In this document: positions 32,798 to 45,318 of the stretch, piece after piece
How positions within the stretch are numbered: position 1 is the first letter of the stretch
How the letters are laid out: each line of letters begins with the position of its first letter
Origin: Endocalyx cinctus
Lineage: Eukaryota > Ascomycota > Sordariomycetes > Amphisphaeriales > Apiosporaceae
Length of the DNA stretch: 64,000 nucleotides
Direction of reading: 5' to 3'
NCBI GenBank assembly: GCA_001600455.1
Contig: BCKC01000008.1
Span: forward strand, 2,391,345 to 2,455,344
The notes under the pieces: model-generated
What the model was told of the DNA's origin: nothing
Database searches by the model: none
The model's input: only the letters and a program-made list of their open reading frames with translations
Program-made: the position numbers and the translations under genes

Positions 32798-34702
32798 ATG
32801 CCGCCCACCCTGATCAAGCCACCCCCGGTGGACGAGTCCAAGGCGCCGATCGAGAACGCGCTCGAGTTGACTGAGTTGGGTATTATCGAACCGGTATGTC
32901 TTCCTTTAATGAACGAAGCAACTTGCATTATTTGGATATATATATATATCTGTGCGCAGGTGTCATGGATGGCACGCTGACATGTATATAGGATCTCTTC
33001 ACCAACACTCGCGAATTGTGGCATCCACCCGGCGCGAGAGGTATCTATGGGGGCGCCGTCATTGCGCAGACTCTTGCTGTAAGTCTTTTCGCTCGTCTTT
33101 TATTATGGAGCCCATTCTCGGTCTGCTTATGTCGGGTTTTTCTCTGAATTCTTCGTACATCGGGCTTTTTCGGTATTCCAATCGGAGGTCAAATCTACGT
33201 TTTGTCTGTCAGCTTGATGTCGTCAGCATCGTCAGCAATTTTAATCCCCCTCCTATTTCTCTCCTTCATTTTGAATCTTCATTTGCTTTGAAATCCGGTT
33301 GCATAAAACAGGCGATCAAGCTCCTTGATGATGGCGACAGGAAGGATGAGTTGCAGAGCAAGTGCCTCGGCTACCCACCCAGTCTGACGAGATCGAGGGT
33401 TTAGATGTAACCTGCATGAGCTTGTGTACCCTCGGAGACATGTTTGGTTCTTTTGTTGAGGAAACAGGAGTGGGGGAAGGAGTCTGCGCCACGAACCTAT
33501 GCAGTCATCTTCACCATCCGTCTGCCATCATCACAGAACTCCGATCGGCCGGGGGAAATAGTTTCGTTATTTCCAGGGGAAATGAAAGAAAGCAATTGAC
33601 ATGTAATTAACTCTTGTTCCTGAATAGGCCGCCCAACGCACAGTGCCCGACAATTTCAGCGTGCACTCGTACCACTGCTTCTTCGTCCTCGCGGGCGACT
33701 CGACGGTGCCGATCCTGTACTACGTCGAGCGCGTGCGCGAGGGCCGATCCTTCTGCACGCGGACGGTGCAGGCGCGGCAGCGGGGGAAAGCCATCTTCAC
33801 GGTGACGTGCTCGTTCGTGCGGGAGAACAGCGGCGGGTCCGAGACGGTCGAGCACGCATCCCGGATGCCCCGCGGCATACCGCTGCCGCCCGAGGACTAC
33901 GTCGAGCCCACCTTCGGCGGCGAGCCGTCCACGTCCCCCTTCGAGTCGTACCGATGCCGCGTCGGCCCCGAGTGGGAGCACCAGAAGCCCGGGGACAGGA
34001 AGGTCTACCACTGGACGAGGGCCAAAGGGAAAATCAGCGACGAAGGCGGGAACGCCGCCCACCTCTCCGCGCTCGCTTACATCTCCGATTCGTACTTCAT
34101 CGGCACCGTCAGCCGCATCCACAAGCTGTGGAGGTTTCCCGTCCCGGCCGACAAGGTCGACGAGCTGCCTCAGGACCTGAGGGAACACCTTCTCGCCTTC
34201 GTCGACGCGGACGGGTGCGGCACCGTGGAGGAGCTGAAAGATCGTCCCACGGTCGGGATGATGGTTAGCTTAGATCAGTGAGTAGTAGTCTCTCCTCCTT
34301 TATTACCCCCCCTTCTCGGGTCTCGGCTTTACTAACCAGCGCGTTGCGCCAAACACACTCAGCTCGATATACTTCCACAATCCCAAAAGGGTCCGCGCCG
34401 ACGAGTGGATGTTCACCGAGTTCGAGAGCCCCTGGGCCGGAGACGGGAGGGGCGTCGTCATGCAGAGGATTTACGCCAAGGACGGCACTTTGCTGGCTAC
34501 GGCTACTCAAGAGGTGAGTGTTTTTCCGCCCCTTTCTTCTTTCGCTTCACTATGTGTATTCTTATATCGTATAACCCTGGGCACCGCTGACCGAGCATAA
34601 TCAACCTCCTAGGGTGTCGTGAGACTCAAGGACCCGGAAGAGGATAAAAAGCGCAAGGAGAAGTTAAGACAGAAGAATCTAGAGGGGAAATCTAAGTTGT
34701 AA
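32798..34702 (+). CDS. Peroxisomal acyl-CoA thioesterase (TesB / thioesterase II family)
   Basis: Hydrolyses acyl-CoA to free acid and CoA in peroxisomes. Five exons (32798-32893, 32992-33078, 33628-34277, 34363-34513, 34613-34702) give 357 aa. Seen: IENALELTELGIIEPDLF, the double-hotdog motif GARGIYGGAVIAQTLAAAQR across the second splice, FSVHSYHCFFVLAGDS, PILYYVERVREGRSFCTRTV, QARQRGKAIFTVTCSFVRE, then the second hotdog with HLSALAYISDSYFIGTV and SLDHSIYFHNPKRVRADEW (catalytic-type Asp) and MFTEFESPWAGDGRG. The C-terminus is SKL, the canonical peroxisomal signal PTS1. Intron 2 is 549 nt, five times the others, yet the protein is continuous across it. The third exon is strongly GC-rich. It likely works with beta-oxidation; no partner gene is adjacent. 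Confidence 0.94.
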
Positions 34703-37700
34703 TACGAATGGAGGTTTTTTTTTTTCATTTGTGAATTACGCGAGAATTGATGGCGAAAGCAAGATCACAAGACATTTCAGATTACGGTAATCATTAAGGG
34801 TTAGATTTATCGATATCAAAGTTCTAGGGATGGCGTCGATGGAGAGGGAAATATCTAAACTACGAACATGCTTTTTTACTGTTGTATTTGATACACATGT
34901 TCATATATTTTCTGCCTACTTTCATGTTACATGTTCATTGCACATAGATGGATGGGTGGATTGGTTAAAATAGTTAGAACTCTTAATATCAGATTGTATT
35001 TTAAACGCAATAACGACGACTTCTATTTAATATCCTATATCACCACCTCAAGGATTCAAGATGATTCTCGTTTCCTGGTGCCTATCCAGCTGTCTCCTAC
35101 GCCGTGAACCAATACGTGGTACTTCCGTTCACCCTCACCACAGGCCAAAGGGAAGGATATCTCTCAAAAGCTTCTTGTTACTTCGTCTGGATATCTAGCA
35201 CATCTTACTCTCTCTCGTCTTGTACCCCGAGTAAATCGTACTATACCACTATTCTGGGCCTTGGCAAATACGAGCTCTTGGGAGACTAGACTAGCCAGTT
35301 GATAATGAGACCGCCTATGTACGTAACTTCTAAACGTAATGACGCCCAGCGAACGTCAAATCTCTCGGGGCTCTCCCCGCTCCTCTCCCTCCCCCCCCCT
35401 CTCTCTCGAAGCTATCACGCACAAGACAATCCCTCGGATTCCCAACTCTATGCGCACGTCCGAGTCTGTTCGTCCGCGGACTCCCGCACTGCAGATCTAC
35501 CATGGTTTTATTTTTATTATTATGATAACCAGGTAACGCCTAGAAAATAAATTAAAATAAAAGTTTATTATATGGATTTGCGTAATTTACAGGTGGCTCA
35601 GGTTATCACGCCAAGTAAAACGACCTCTTGGCTCCTCGCTGGAGCAAATCCCACCTCAGCTGGGCGCTAGCTCCTCCCTCGGCGACCTGATAAACGGTGA
35701 CTTGAACCCGGGGCGACGCATACGAAGGCCGACGAGCCAATCGACAGGCTCGCTACTAGCGAGCGGGAGATCGGCTCCGCAGCCGCTCTACGCCGCGCCT
35801 AGGCCCGCACCATGCGCTCTGCCTCGATGGTTACAATCATCGAACCGCATGAGGGTTAGGTATATGTAGGCTATGTATACGGGTACAACACGAGGTAAGG
35901 GTGCGTCTTTGCGTGCGAGCGTGCGTGCGTGTGCGTGTGCGTTTCGTACGTTTTTTTTTTTTCTAATTCGTATTGGAGAGAAAAAGGGAAATGGCTCGTC
36001 CCAGGAACACAATAACGGGAAACCCACTAGCCCGGTCGATCGTCACGTCATACGGCTAGTCAAGTGTGCCCGCCTTACTATATACTTCCCCCCTTCTAGC
36101 TTATCGCCGCAAATAGCTTGGTATACGAAACGGTAATTAGCCAACGTTAGGGAGGGGTGGGAGTGGGAGAGAGGCCTCGGTTTACGCTTACGTACACTCA
36201 AGTGGCGAAGCTAGCTGTCCAATTTGCGACATACGGTAATGAGATTTAAGATAAAAGACATTGGATAGTTCTAAGGTTAGCCCGTGATTACCTTTACGTC
36301 AACCACCATCCGAGCGAGAGCGAAACAGATAAGGTAATTGAGTAACAAGAACAAGAAGAAACTGGCTGAGCGTCCCGCATGCCGCATCCCGCAGGCCTCG
36401 CGTTCCGCACTTAGTATAATTTTACCTGGTGGATGTTAGGTATTGAGCCTTTTAATCCTGCCACTTTCTTATATCCGAACGTAGTACATTCAAAGAGAAA
36501 GGTATAGCGAACTGTCTTCTCTCTCTTCCCCCCCGCGGCATCGCGTCCAAGATGTCCGCGGAATGTCCACGTTTTCCGCGATCCCACCTTCTCGGGAATA
36601 TCTAATCATGATAGGATAAACACCCCGACGGCCTCAACTTTGGACTTTGGGAGGGAAACAAAGAATGCAAAAGGGATTGGGAGAATGATGAAATATCCGA
36701 ACCCCCGTTCCTGACTTACTCCCATTTTGGAACCTGGGAAAAGCTGATATGTACACTAGTGAGGTAGTGTATGTCCAAACGATGAACCAACATGGATTTT
36801 TAAACGATGTAGATCATTTCTAGGGGGCTCAGAATTTACGGGGCATTATTTCTTAGGAGAGAGAGAGAAAAAAAAAAAAAGAACGATTCGAGACCGTCGT
36901 TCATGGAGTGGTACGCTAATACCAGAGTATACCGAGATCAGCTCCACGGGTTATTCCTCGTAGTATAGTGTCAAGTCCATGCTCCTCGTTGAAGATAATG
37001 GTCAGATAGAAAGAGGCACGAGCACGAGCATAGCTAGACTAAGCATAGCATGTGCATACGCATAAAGCATAAACAAGGGGTTTTAGAGGAAGGATATTCT
37101 CACCTTCTTTTTTGGAACCGCGTCGGTAATCGGAATTAATTTCCTTGAGAAAATCAACGAGGAATAAGGACTTTCTTTCCTACGAGGTTCTTAGTGTATT
37201 ACCAATTCTTTTTTTTGGGTTTCCCTTCCCTCTATTTTTTTTTTGCCAAGACATTGATGCGATCTGGCAGTCTGGGTATTGGTACCAGGACAGCGGACTG
37301 GGAACCCGCTTGTGACGCCATCTACGATTCAGGTTAGAATAGCAGAAGGAAGAACTTTCCGACAGGCACACATAGTACATACATACCTAGCATAGACTAT
37401 AGTGTACGCTAGTATACATGCTACGGTATGCTACAGCATTGTCCCGAGGTCCACGGAGTACGGAGTACGTTCACATGAATAGATATATACCAAGTACTAT
37501 GTACTGTACGTAGGTACATATGTCCAATAGATTAATAATTATATAATCCAAGCGGAGACTTTGCAAAGTTGATTAATGCCAACGGATATTTGGCTGATTA
37601 ATTCAGGTGACCGAGAGACTGGCGACCCTCTTTATTTTTTCTTTCTTTCTTTCTTGATTATTCAAACCTCCGGCCTTTTCATTACGCATCATTACAAACT

Positions 37701-40700
37701 CGGAACAGAAATGATTAATTATACATACGCTGAACGTAATATAGGTGGATATGTGAATCTAGTCATGATTTTAGCGTACCTCTTCAGAGTCTCCAAATCC
37801 AGGACTTGCAGTGTATCTTTGCTGGTCAAAAGACTGTTGCCCATTTTTGGTAGTTTATGTAGGTGGTGCTTACAACTACAACTACGAGTACCGATACTTA
37901 GTATCAGTACATTATTTTATGAGCTGATGATGCGATCAAGGCAGCAAGGGTGTTTCTCACTTGTTTTCACACTAACTTCGACAGCTTATGTGTCAAGTAC
38001 CTAGGTAGTGTACCAAGTACGAGAAATCAATTATCAAGAGGTTCGTTACTTAGATCATGCATTGCATATATATACTCTGCGCATGCCGAGTGATTAGATA
38101 TGCATAGGCTTGGTTTTACTTAACCATCATCCTTGGAATCATGTTCATTACATCGCATTGCATGTGCTATAGGACTACTTTGTAACTGAGAACAGCCCAT
38201 TTTGTACAAGTTACGAATGGCTCGGAGGGTGATCCTGTGAAGTTCGGACTGATGTTTCTATGGTGGATCCTCCATCATTGTTCATACCGTACGCTGGTTA
38301 GTGTAGACTGCTAAATTAGACATGGGGTTGTATGGATGATACTACACTCCACCACCACCACCACTCCACTACCACCGCATATACAAGTACAAAAAAAAAA
38401 AAAAAGGCCGCTATGAAAAGGTACCCGCATACTACCTGTAACCTAACTACCTGACTGCCTAGGGTGCCTTTCCTAAGCTCGGGTTCGGACTCGGATTAGA
38501 GAGAGGGAAAAAAAAACACACCCAAGACTTTCTCAAACCGTTACGTCTTAATTCTTTGAACTTGAGTCACCGGTGAAAAGAGGTGGAGTTTCTTATCCGA
38601 AGTAACGACATAATATATCATGAATTAATATCCGCTTTTTCGCTTGAGATGATATGATGATACGTGTGAATGAACCTCCATAAACCTACCTATACATACT
38701 CAGAGAAAAAAACATCTTTATCAATCAAAGCTTTAGTTTTTTAGTCTAATTACTGGGTCGTACCATTTCCCCTTTCTTTAAGAGATGCGTTTGCGGAATT
38801 TCTTCCGCGGTATATATATTATATCTCGCGTGCGTGTCAGATAATTAAAAGCTTTCTGTAGAGGCATCGCAGCGTAAGTCCAAGAGATAATGGACGTGTT
38901 CTTATTTTTTTTTTTTTTTTTAATTAAGTAGTATTTACGGAGTACTTATTCACTTTTCACAGTATCTATGGGTACATAAAATTTCTTTACATAATTAACC
39001 CCCAACTAAGTAACTACCTAGGTAGTCATATTCACGGCTTACGTCGCATACAGTATAACAAACGTGATTACATGCATGTATAGAGAAAGACAAGAGTAAA
39101 GTAGGCATTTCAATGTATGTGTTTTATTTCTCTCCTTCTGTTGCTCCCCCGCCCCCCCTCCAGCCCTTCGATCTCACCTTTACTCCGGCACCTGTCAAAT
39201 GAATCATGAATGGATGACGATGACGATGACATGCATCGTTCATCGTTCACCTGTCTTTTTTTTTCTTCTTTGCTGACCTGGCTGGCTGAAAACTGTGGAC
39301 CGGAGTACTTTATAACCCGATTTATTATCAGGGAAAAATCCTTCACAATTCTTCATGTTTTCTTTTTATATGTTTCTTAGGTGTGTATTTGCTCGGAGAC
39401 CGAATGTGGAGATAGAGAAAGGAAGAGAGAAGAGATAGATACATAGCAGATAGACAGAATTGTACTGCAGGACATATGCGTGCGCGTGTGCAGTGCGCTT
39501 ACAATTACGAGAGATATGTCTATGAATAATGCCGTACCATACCTCGGTCTTTAGAACCTACCGGTATATCATAATATCCTATTCAACGTGAGTCTTTTTT
39601 GGGGGTTTTCCTCTTTAGAACAATGCTATAGGCAGTAGAGGTTTGCCAAGCCATCCGTGAATATTGTATGTATACTTCGCATGTATGATGAATCCTCATG
39701 ACCTCTCTTTTGATCCGACGATACCTAATCTCCGAACCAAATCGGCCTTTAGGTCCTCCGGGAACCCGTCATGGCGGGGTTTAGTCTTTTATTTTTTTTT
39801 TAAAGCCATCGTGCATTTCTTTGCCAAGACTTTTTTTCTGCTTCTCTTCTGACTCTTTACCGGGTCATTTTTAGGGGTTGTTTAAAACAAATAATTCAGG
39901 CACGGAGCTTATTTTATAGGTAGGGAGAAGTGACAGGAGAGGGGTCTAGTAGAACCTTTCTACTCTTTTCCCTCTTACGGAAATAAAAAATTTAAGCCCT
40001 TTTTTATTTTTGATTGTAATATATTCAGGTTCCGCAGCGTTGGCGGTTCGGATGCGGAGTCAATATGACTCGGCCGTTCGCTTACTTGATAAAGTCCACG
40101 ATAATCTCTCCGGGTTAATCTCTTTTTCTCTTCATTGTTCTCTTCGATTCTATCTACGCAGGTTTTGTCTAGTCATCTGCTATCGAAAAAGCCAAAGCTC
40201 TCGCGTCATCTAACGTTTTACCTATCACTCTCATCGAGACTTTGTCCCCCTTACCTGAGCGAGGAATAAGTGGGTAGGATTTTTCTTGTGTATCCCAAAC
40301 AAAATGAGAAGAATAAGGTAAAAATGCAAAATATGGATTCGGTGTATTTCATAGTGTATTTCATTTCATACCGCGCGAAACACTCCATCGCCTAAGCAGG
40401 CTGTGCTTGTGCTAAAGTGTTGGTCGTACATACACGTACGAAAAAAAAAAAAAATCCAACAAATTAGTAGAAACGATGGATACACGATGATCCATATTTC
40501 AAGACTATTCCAGCCTATGCGTAAATGTGATACCAATAATAAAACATTTAATCACCAACCTCATACCTAGTACATATCCCCTTCCATCGTTTTATATGTA
40601 CTTGTACATATAAGGTGTAGCATACGAGCAGTCCAGTAAAAGGAAGTTAGCTACGAGACATCTGCCCATTTGTTGGACGCTGCTTATTTCATCAATGTTG

Positions 40701-43700
40701 CAACCTCGGCCCCATAGTACAAGCAGATAGCGTAGATCATGGCTCTTAAACCCCTGTTGCATCAGCATATTTTCTTCTTGGCATAATCCCTGTGGGGGGT
40801 TTGACCTTTTTTTTTTTTTTCTCTCGTTTTATGTTTCCTTATATCGATCGATACAGCAGAGTACACTAAATTGTGCTGTCATCTTTTGTTTTGTTTTTAT
40901 CACTTCTTATTACAAGTATGCTTTTTCTCAAGTATACGTAGGACAAAGAGGCTTGAATTATGACGATATATGAAATGATTATGATTCGTCTTGCTTCTTG
41001 AAGAGTTCGTGAAAAGTTTTTGGGGGTTTTTTTTTTCCCTATTCTTACATATAATTACTACTGATCTTGGCGGGACCTCACATTTCGTGTATCATATCAT
41101 CCAGCCAAACCCAACCCTTCAAAAAAAAAAAAAAAAAAAATAACAGTCGTGCATAAAGTTTGGTTAGCCGAGCTGCTGCTAAGTTTAAATTTTAAATTTT
41201 AATTGTTCATGATCATGAGCGAAACTCGCAAGACAAAACGAATTAGTAGTATTATTATAAAAAGTATTTGACTCCACCGGCTGAGTCTTGGTAGTTCTTG
41301 GTAGACATATATTTATTGATTATTGTCGTAATAATAGCGGCTGTGCGAAACGTGGTAAACCTTTAACATATCACCACCACCATATCCATCCATCCATCCA
41401 TCCATCCATATGTTCTCTCTCATTGCCACCCCTGCTGTACCCTCAAGGTTCTCTCCGGTATTTGATGAGATTTGCACTGCCAACTGTTTTTTTTTTTTGT
41501 CCTTATATGCTTAATCTAGTAGTATTCGAAGTAATATAGCATCTTAATCCTGAAGATCCTTCCCGCCCCGGTTGCTGTAATAAGTAAGCCTACGTGCGTT
41601 TTGTGCATACGTACATATACTATGTGTGTGTACAAGTATGTATATGAGTTACGATCTCATCCTACTCCCTTGCAGCAACAGCCAGGGCGGTGCTTGTTCA
41701 TGCTATTAAGGTAGCAACAGCAAAAAGAAATTCCTTTTTTTTTTCTAAATTTTTTAAAAGCTGGTACCTAAAGACCTGGATTTACTCCGTATATGAGATT
41801 ACATTCCTTACATACCTACGCTGTTACGAGTCACATATCAGAAACAGAAGAGGTTAATTTTACTGGTTAACTTTTTGCTTCTAACCAACGTCCATATATA
41901 GGTCCCGCGAATTATTGCCTTTAACGCCGATACGCGAACCCAACAAAGAAAAGGATACGCCGTGAGGGCGATGATGTTGGCTGCCAAGCGAGATTTTCTT
42001 TTTCTTGCTCATCTCATCTTACATATACGTAGCATAATAACATTTTTACTATTATTAATAATAACAATTCACATAGAGTCTCGACAGTTATCTTTTCTTT
42101 TCTTTCTTCTTCTTTTTCTTTTGATTCTCCTCCCCCCTGACTCCCGAGAAAGCAAATGCTTATAGTAGTTACCCACTTACCCACTATATGCCACAAGGTT
42201 ACGATGGTCTGCGACAGGATTTTTGCCCATTATAGAGTACGTAGTAAGTAATTAATGGTTTATAATACTCTTCACCAGTAATTTATTAGTAGTGATATAG
42301 TATGATGCTTCTTTACGAAGCCTGCTTCTCATGTGGCGCGCATGTGGCATGTGGCATGTGGCATGCTACTCTGGGTGCCTCTTTGTTTTTTTTTTTGTAA
42401 CCCTGCCAGCCTGCTTATTACATACCCAACTGCTACAAGCCACATGACGACCAGGAGAGACATTCATGTAAACAGATGTACTCCGTAATGTAATATATAA
42501 TATGTAATATACCTTTTGTCGTTTTGTTCTTTTCCTTGGTAAAATAATGCCCCGTACACTAATCGAATTTGACGAAAATGGATAATAGATAGCATGAATG
42601 GTGGGGGAAGAGGGGCAAAAATTGGATGAATGATTAAGAAAAGAGACCTTACATGAGAAATATGCAAGGGATATCATATTCATCAAGTGTACCGTAGTAT
42701 ATTACAAGTAATCCACAATTAAAAGAGAGAAAAAAGAAACGAAAAAGGTGGGAGCGTGTAATCATATTTTAAGAAGTAAATGCGAGCGAGATATGCGAGT
42801 GGCTGACAACACAGGTACAATATGAAAAAAAAAATAAGTAAGGGAAAAAGAGAAGGGGGGGATCAAAAATGGCCCCAACAAACAGATAGATGAGAGTCGT
42901 ATTCTTGTAAATTCGGAATTGACTCTCCCCGACGAGAAAAGGTGTAGTGTACGACAAGAAAAAGAGCTGAAACATTCCAAATCAGTACAGAGGCGAACAA
43001 AGAAAAAATAACGTTTTGGGATAACCTTTTTCTTTCTTTCTTGACATGTTCACTTGTGACAATCTTGCAATATCCTATCATTTCAAAGTATGACACAACT
43101 CAAAGTCAGGTTTGGATTTTAAAGAAGAAAAAAAATAATTAATTGACTAATCGGCGTTTTAGTTCAAGTCCGAAATAGGTAGAAGAGGAAAATGAGGTAT
43201 TGTAGGAAATGTCATCAATATTCCTTCAATCTGTATTATAGATGTGGTATACACGGAAGTATGGAGTACTTCGTTCATATCTATTTAAACATCTTGGCAC
43301 CTGAAAATAAGTAGAGCCGCCCCCTTTTTATTGTTCAACCCTTCTTGGTGAAAGAAGAGTGGGGAGAGGAGAAATTTGGACGAGGCTCTCGTCTTCCCTT
43401 AAGGGAAATCAATGGCAACAATAAAAAAAACCGGAGGAATGTGGAGGAGGATGGATGGATTGGATTTTTGGTTGGAGGGAATGATCTTTCTAGCCAACGC
43501 CTGTGATGCATTCCTCCTTCTGGTGTTATGTATATATGTGTATATGTATGATAAGCGGATTGGTGATACAACCCTAGCTAGCCCCCAATTCCCTCCCCTC
43601 TCTCTCTCTCATTCGTGAACATGACCCCTGTAACAAGAGGAAGACGAATAACTCTCGCTTTCTCCAATTCTAAAAAATGCCCATCCCGTAAAGCTAACGT

Positions 43701-43975
43701 GGAGATGACGACGAGGAAAATAACTTTTATCTTCTTTTTCCTCTTCTCTCTTTCCCCTTCAAAAAAAGTAAATCATTCCCCGTGAACGCCGTGCAGAATA
43801 AGTATGAAAAGATATCATCCTCCTCAAATAATTATAAATCCAATTCATCCAGACAAGTAATATATATATTCCTTTCGGTATCCCGTCTTACATTGCAGGG
43901 CGGCATTGATATGAACCATTCCTGTAGTTTCGGTGATAGAAGTAGTAGTAGCCGCTTGTCGTGAAGAATAACCGA
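34703..43975. other. 9.3-kb gene-poor region
   Basis: I see no convincing gene on either strand. Content: AT-rich DNA with many mononucleotide runs, a GC-rich island at about 35590-35850 with no splice-supported coding frame, a (CATC) microsatellite (41384-41409), short ATGTGGC tandem copies (42335-42363), CCTAGGTA palindromes (about 37999 and 39015), and several TACGGAGTA motifs (37459, 38936, 41783, 42479). Open frames such as 37576-38004 plus look like AT-rich noise. Much of it may be regulatory or transcribed noncoding DNA around the Zn2Cys6 gene. Confidence 0.5.
41384..41409. repeat. (CATC)n microsatellite
   Basis: About six tandem CATC units in the gene-poor region, with a CACCACCAC run just before it. 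Confidence 0.85.
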
Positions 43976-45318
43976 TCACGATCGTAATGATTCCATATTG
44001 TAGCCCGAATAAATCATTGGGTCCCCGACGCCTAGCATAACTTCTGAATTGGGTACGTTGATCGTGTGCGGTTTGATGGTGCCGAATTCTGATTCGACCA
44101 GGCCCTGGTTGAGCATTATCTCGGCCATGTTGATATCCATCTGCGACATGTATTGCGGGGACACGTCCATCGACGGCCTGGGCATATTCCAGGACGAGAA
44201 GGCGGTTTGCAGCGTAGGCGACTGGACGGCGAAGAGGCCGACCCCTCCTCTCGTGGGGTCGACGTCGGTCTGCATCGTGGGGCTCGCGTCGAAGTCGTTA
44301 TACGACGTGAAGCTCTGAGGCGACATGGTCTGCACGTTCTGCGAGTTGTTGTTGTTATGGTTGTTCAGGAAAGCTTTTCGGTAATCCTGTTCGAAGTCGG
44401 AGTGGTCGAGGTCCGAGGAGCTCGCTCGATCCGTTCGCGTGCAATTCGATTCCGTCTCCGACTTGTGCTCCGTCGACGACTGCGATTCCCTTTCTCTTTC
44501 CCTCTGCTGAACCTCTAGCTCCGCGGCTAGCTTGGTAAGACCTGCCTCGTCCTCTGGAAATACCGAGTGAGGGGGAAGATCCGCGTCCGCGTTCGGCCTT
44601 ATGCACCCGAGCTTCGTCGCTATGTCGTGTATTACCGGCTGACCTCTCTCGTTGAGCTCGGGCTCGCCCAATTCCCAGGACTGACCATTCCGCACCATAG
44701 CGTATAGCTTATGAACGGTGGCTATTAGGGCAAATTGCGTGTTCTCAAGTACCTCAGCGTACCTAATATCGGGTTAACCTTAAAAGAAAAAACCCCTACC
44801 ACATAGAAGACACTTTGTGAAAGTGCGAAGGGGGGTGGACCTACCCTCGAGGCAATTGCTTAAACTCCGTCTTTTTTCGTGTGCCGGCCGTACATACTAA
44901 ACCGTCGTCCTTACACCTCTTACATGGAAACTCTCCGTCACACTTCATTTAAAAAAACACGTTGATTAGAAAAAAAAAGGTCTAATATATGAAATTGAGT
45001 ATATCTGTATATATAAAAAAGGAAAATTCTATTTACCTTCGTCTTCTTCATTCTACATCTCTCGCAAGCTTTCCATACTCTCTTATGCCTGTTGTCGACG
45101 CCGGTATGCGGTGACAAAGGTCCGTGATCATGTACGGGTGAATGTGAGTGAGAGAGGTGGGTAGCGGACCGTTTCACTCCTCGATGTACAGGCTTGACAG
45201 ATTTACCAGTCGACGTCGTCCTCCGGGGTGCACCGCTACTTGTCGTTGTCGACGACACTGTGGTGGTTGAGATCTTCATATTGTCTTCGATTGGTGGTGT
45301 TGGTAACCCTCTTTCCAT
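43976..45318 (-). CDS. Zn2Cys6 (Gal4-type) transcription factor
   Basis: DNA-binding regulator. Three exons (45318-45037, 44942-44845, 44762-43976; introns 94 and 82 nt) give 388 aa. The N-terminal 75 residues are Ser/Thr-rich and basic. The zinc cluster is at about 83-109, C-x2-C-x6-C-x5-C-x2-C-x6-C (CERCRMKKTKC, DGEFPCKRC, KDDGLVC); the first intron falls between Lys and the third Cys. After it come GTRKKTEFKQLPRGYAEVLE, NTQFALIATVHKLYAMVRNG and GCIRPNADADLPPHSVFPED, a segment that reads as conserved in fungal developmental or nutrient regulators, then a Glu/Arg coiled region, a poly-Asn tract (HNNNNSQN) and an acidic/Met-rich activation-like end. No large fungal_trans domain is present, so it is a short family member. 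The target genes are unknown. Both sides are unusually gene-poor. Confidence 0.9.

Noticed and set aside
33607..34268. Long frames antisense and shifted in the thioesterase third exon
   Set aside because: Shadows of the GC-rich thioesterase exon, which has full domain support in another frame.
35695..35720. B-box-like GGTTCAAGTC on the minus strand suggesting a tRNA
   Set aside because: The flanking bases do not form a T-arm stem and no acceptor or anticodon arm is present.
37576..38004. 142-codon frame on the plus strand in the empty belt
   Set aside because: AT-rich composition, a scattered mixture of residues, no splice partners and no recognisable motif.
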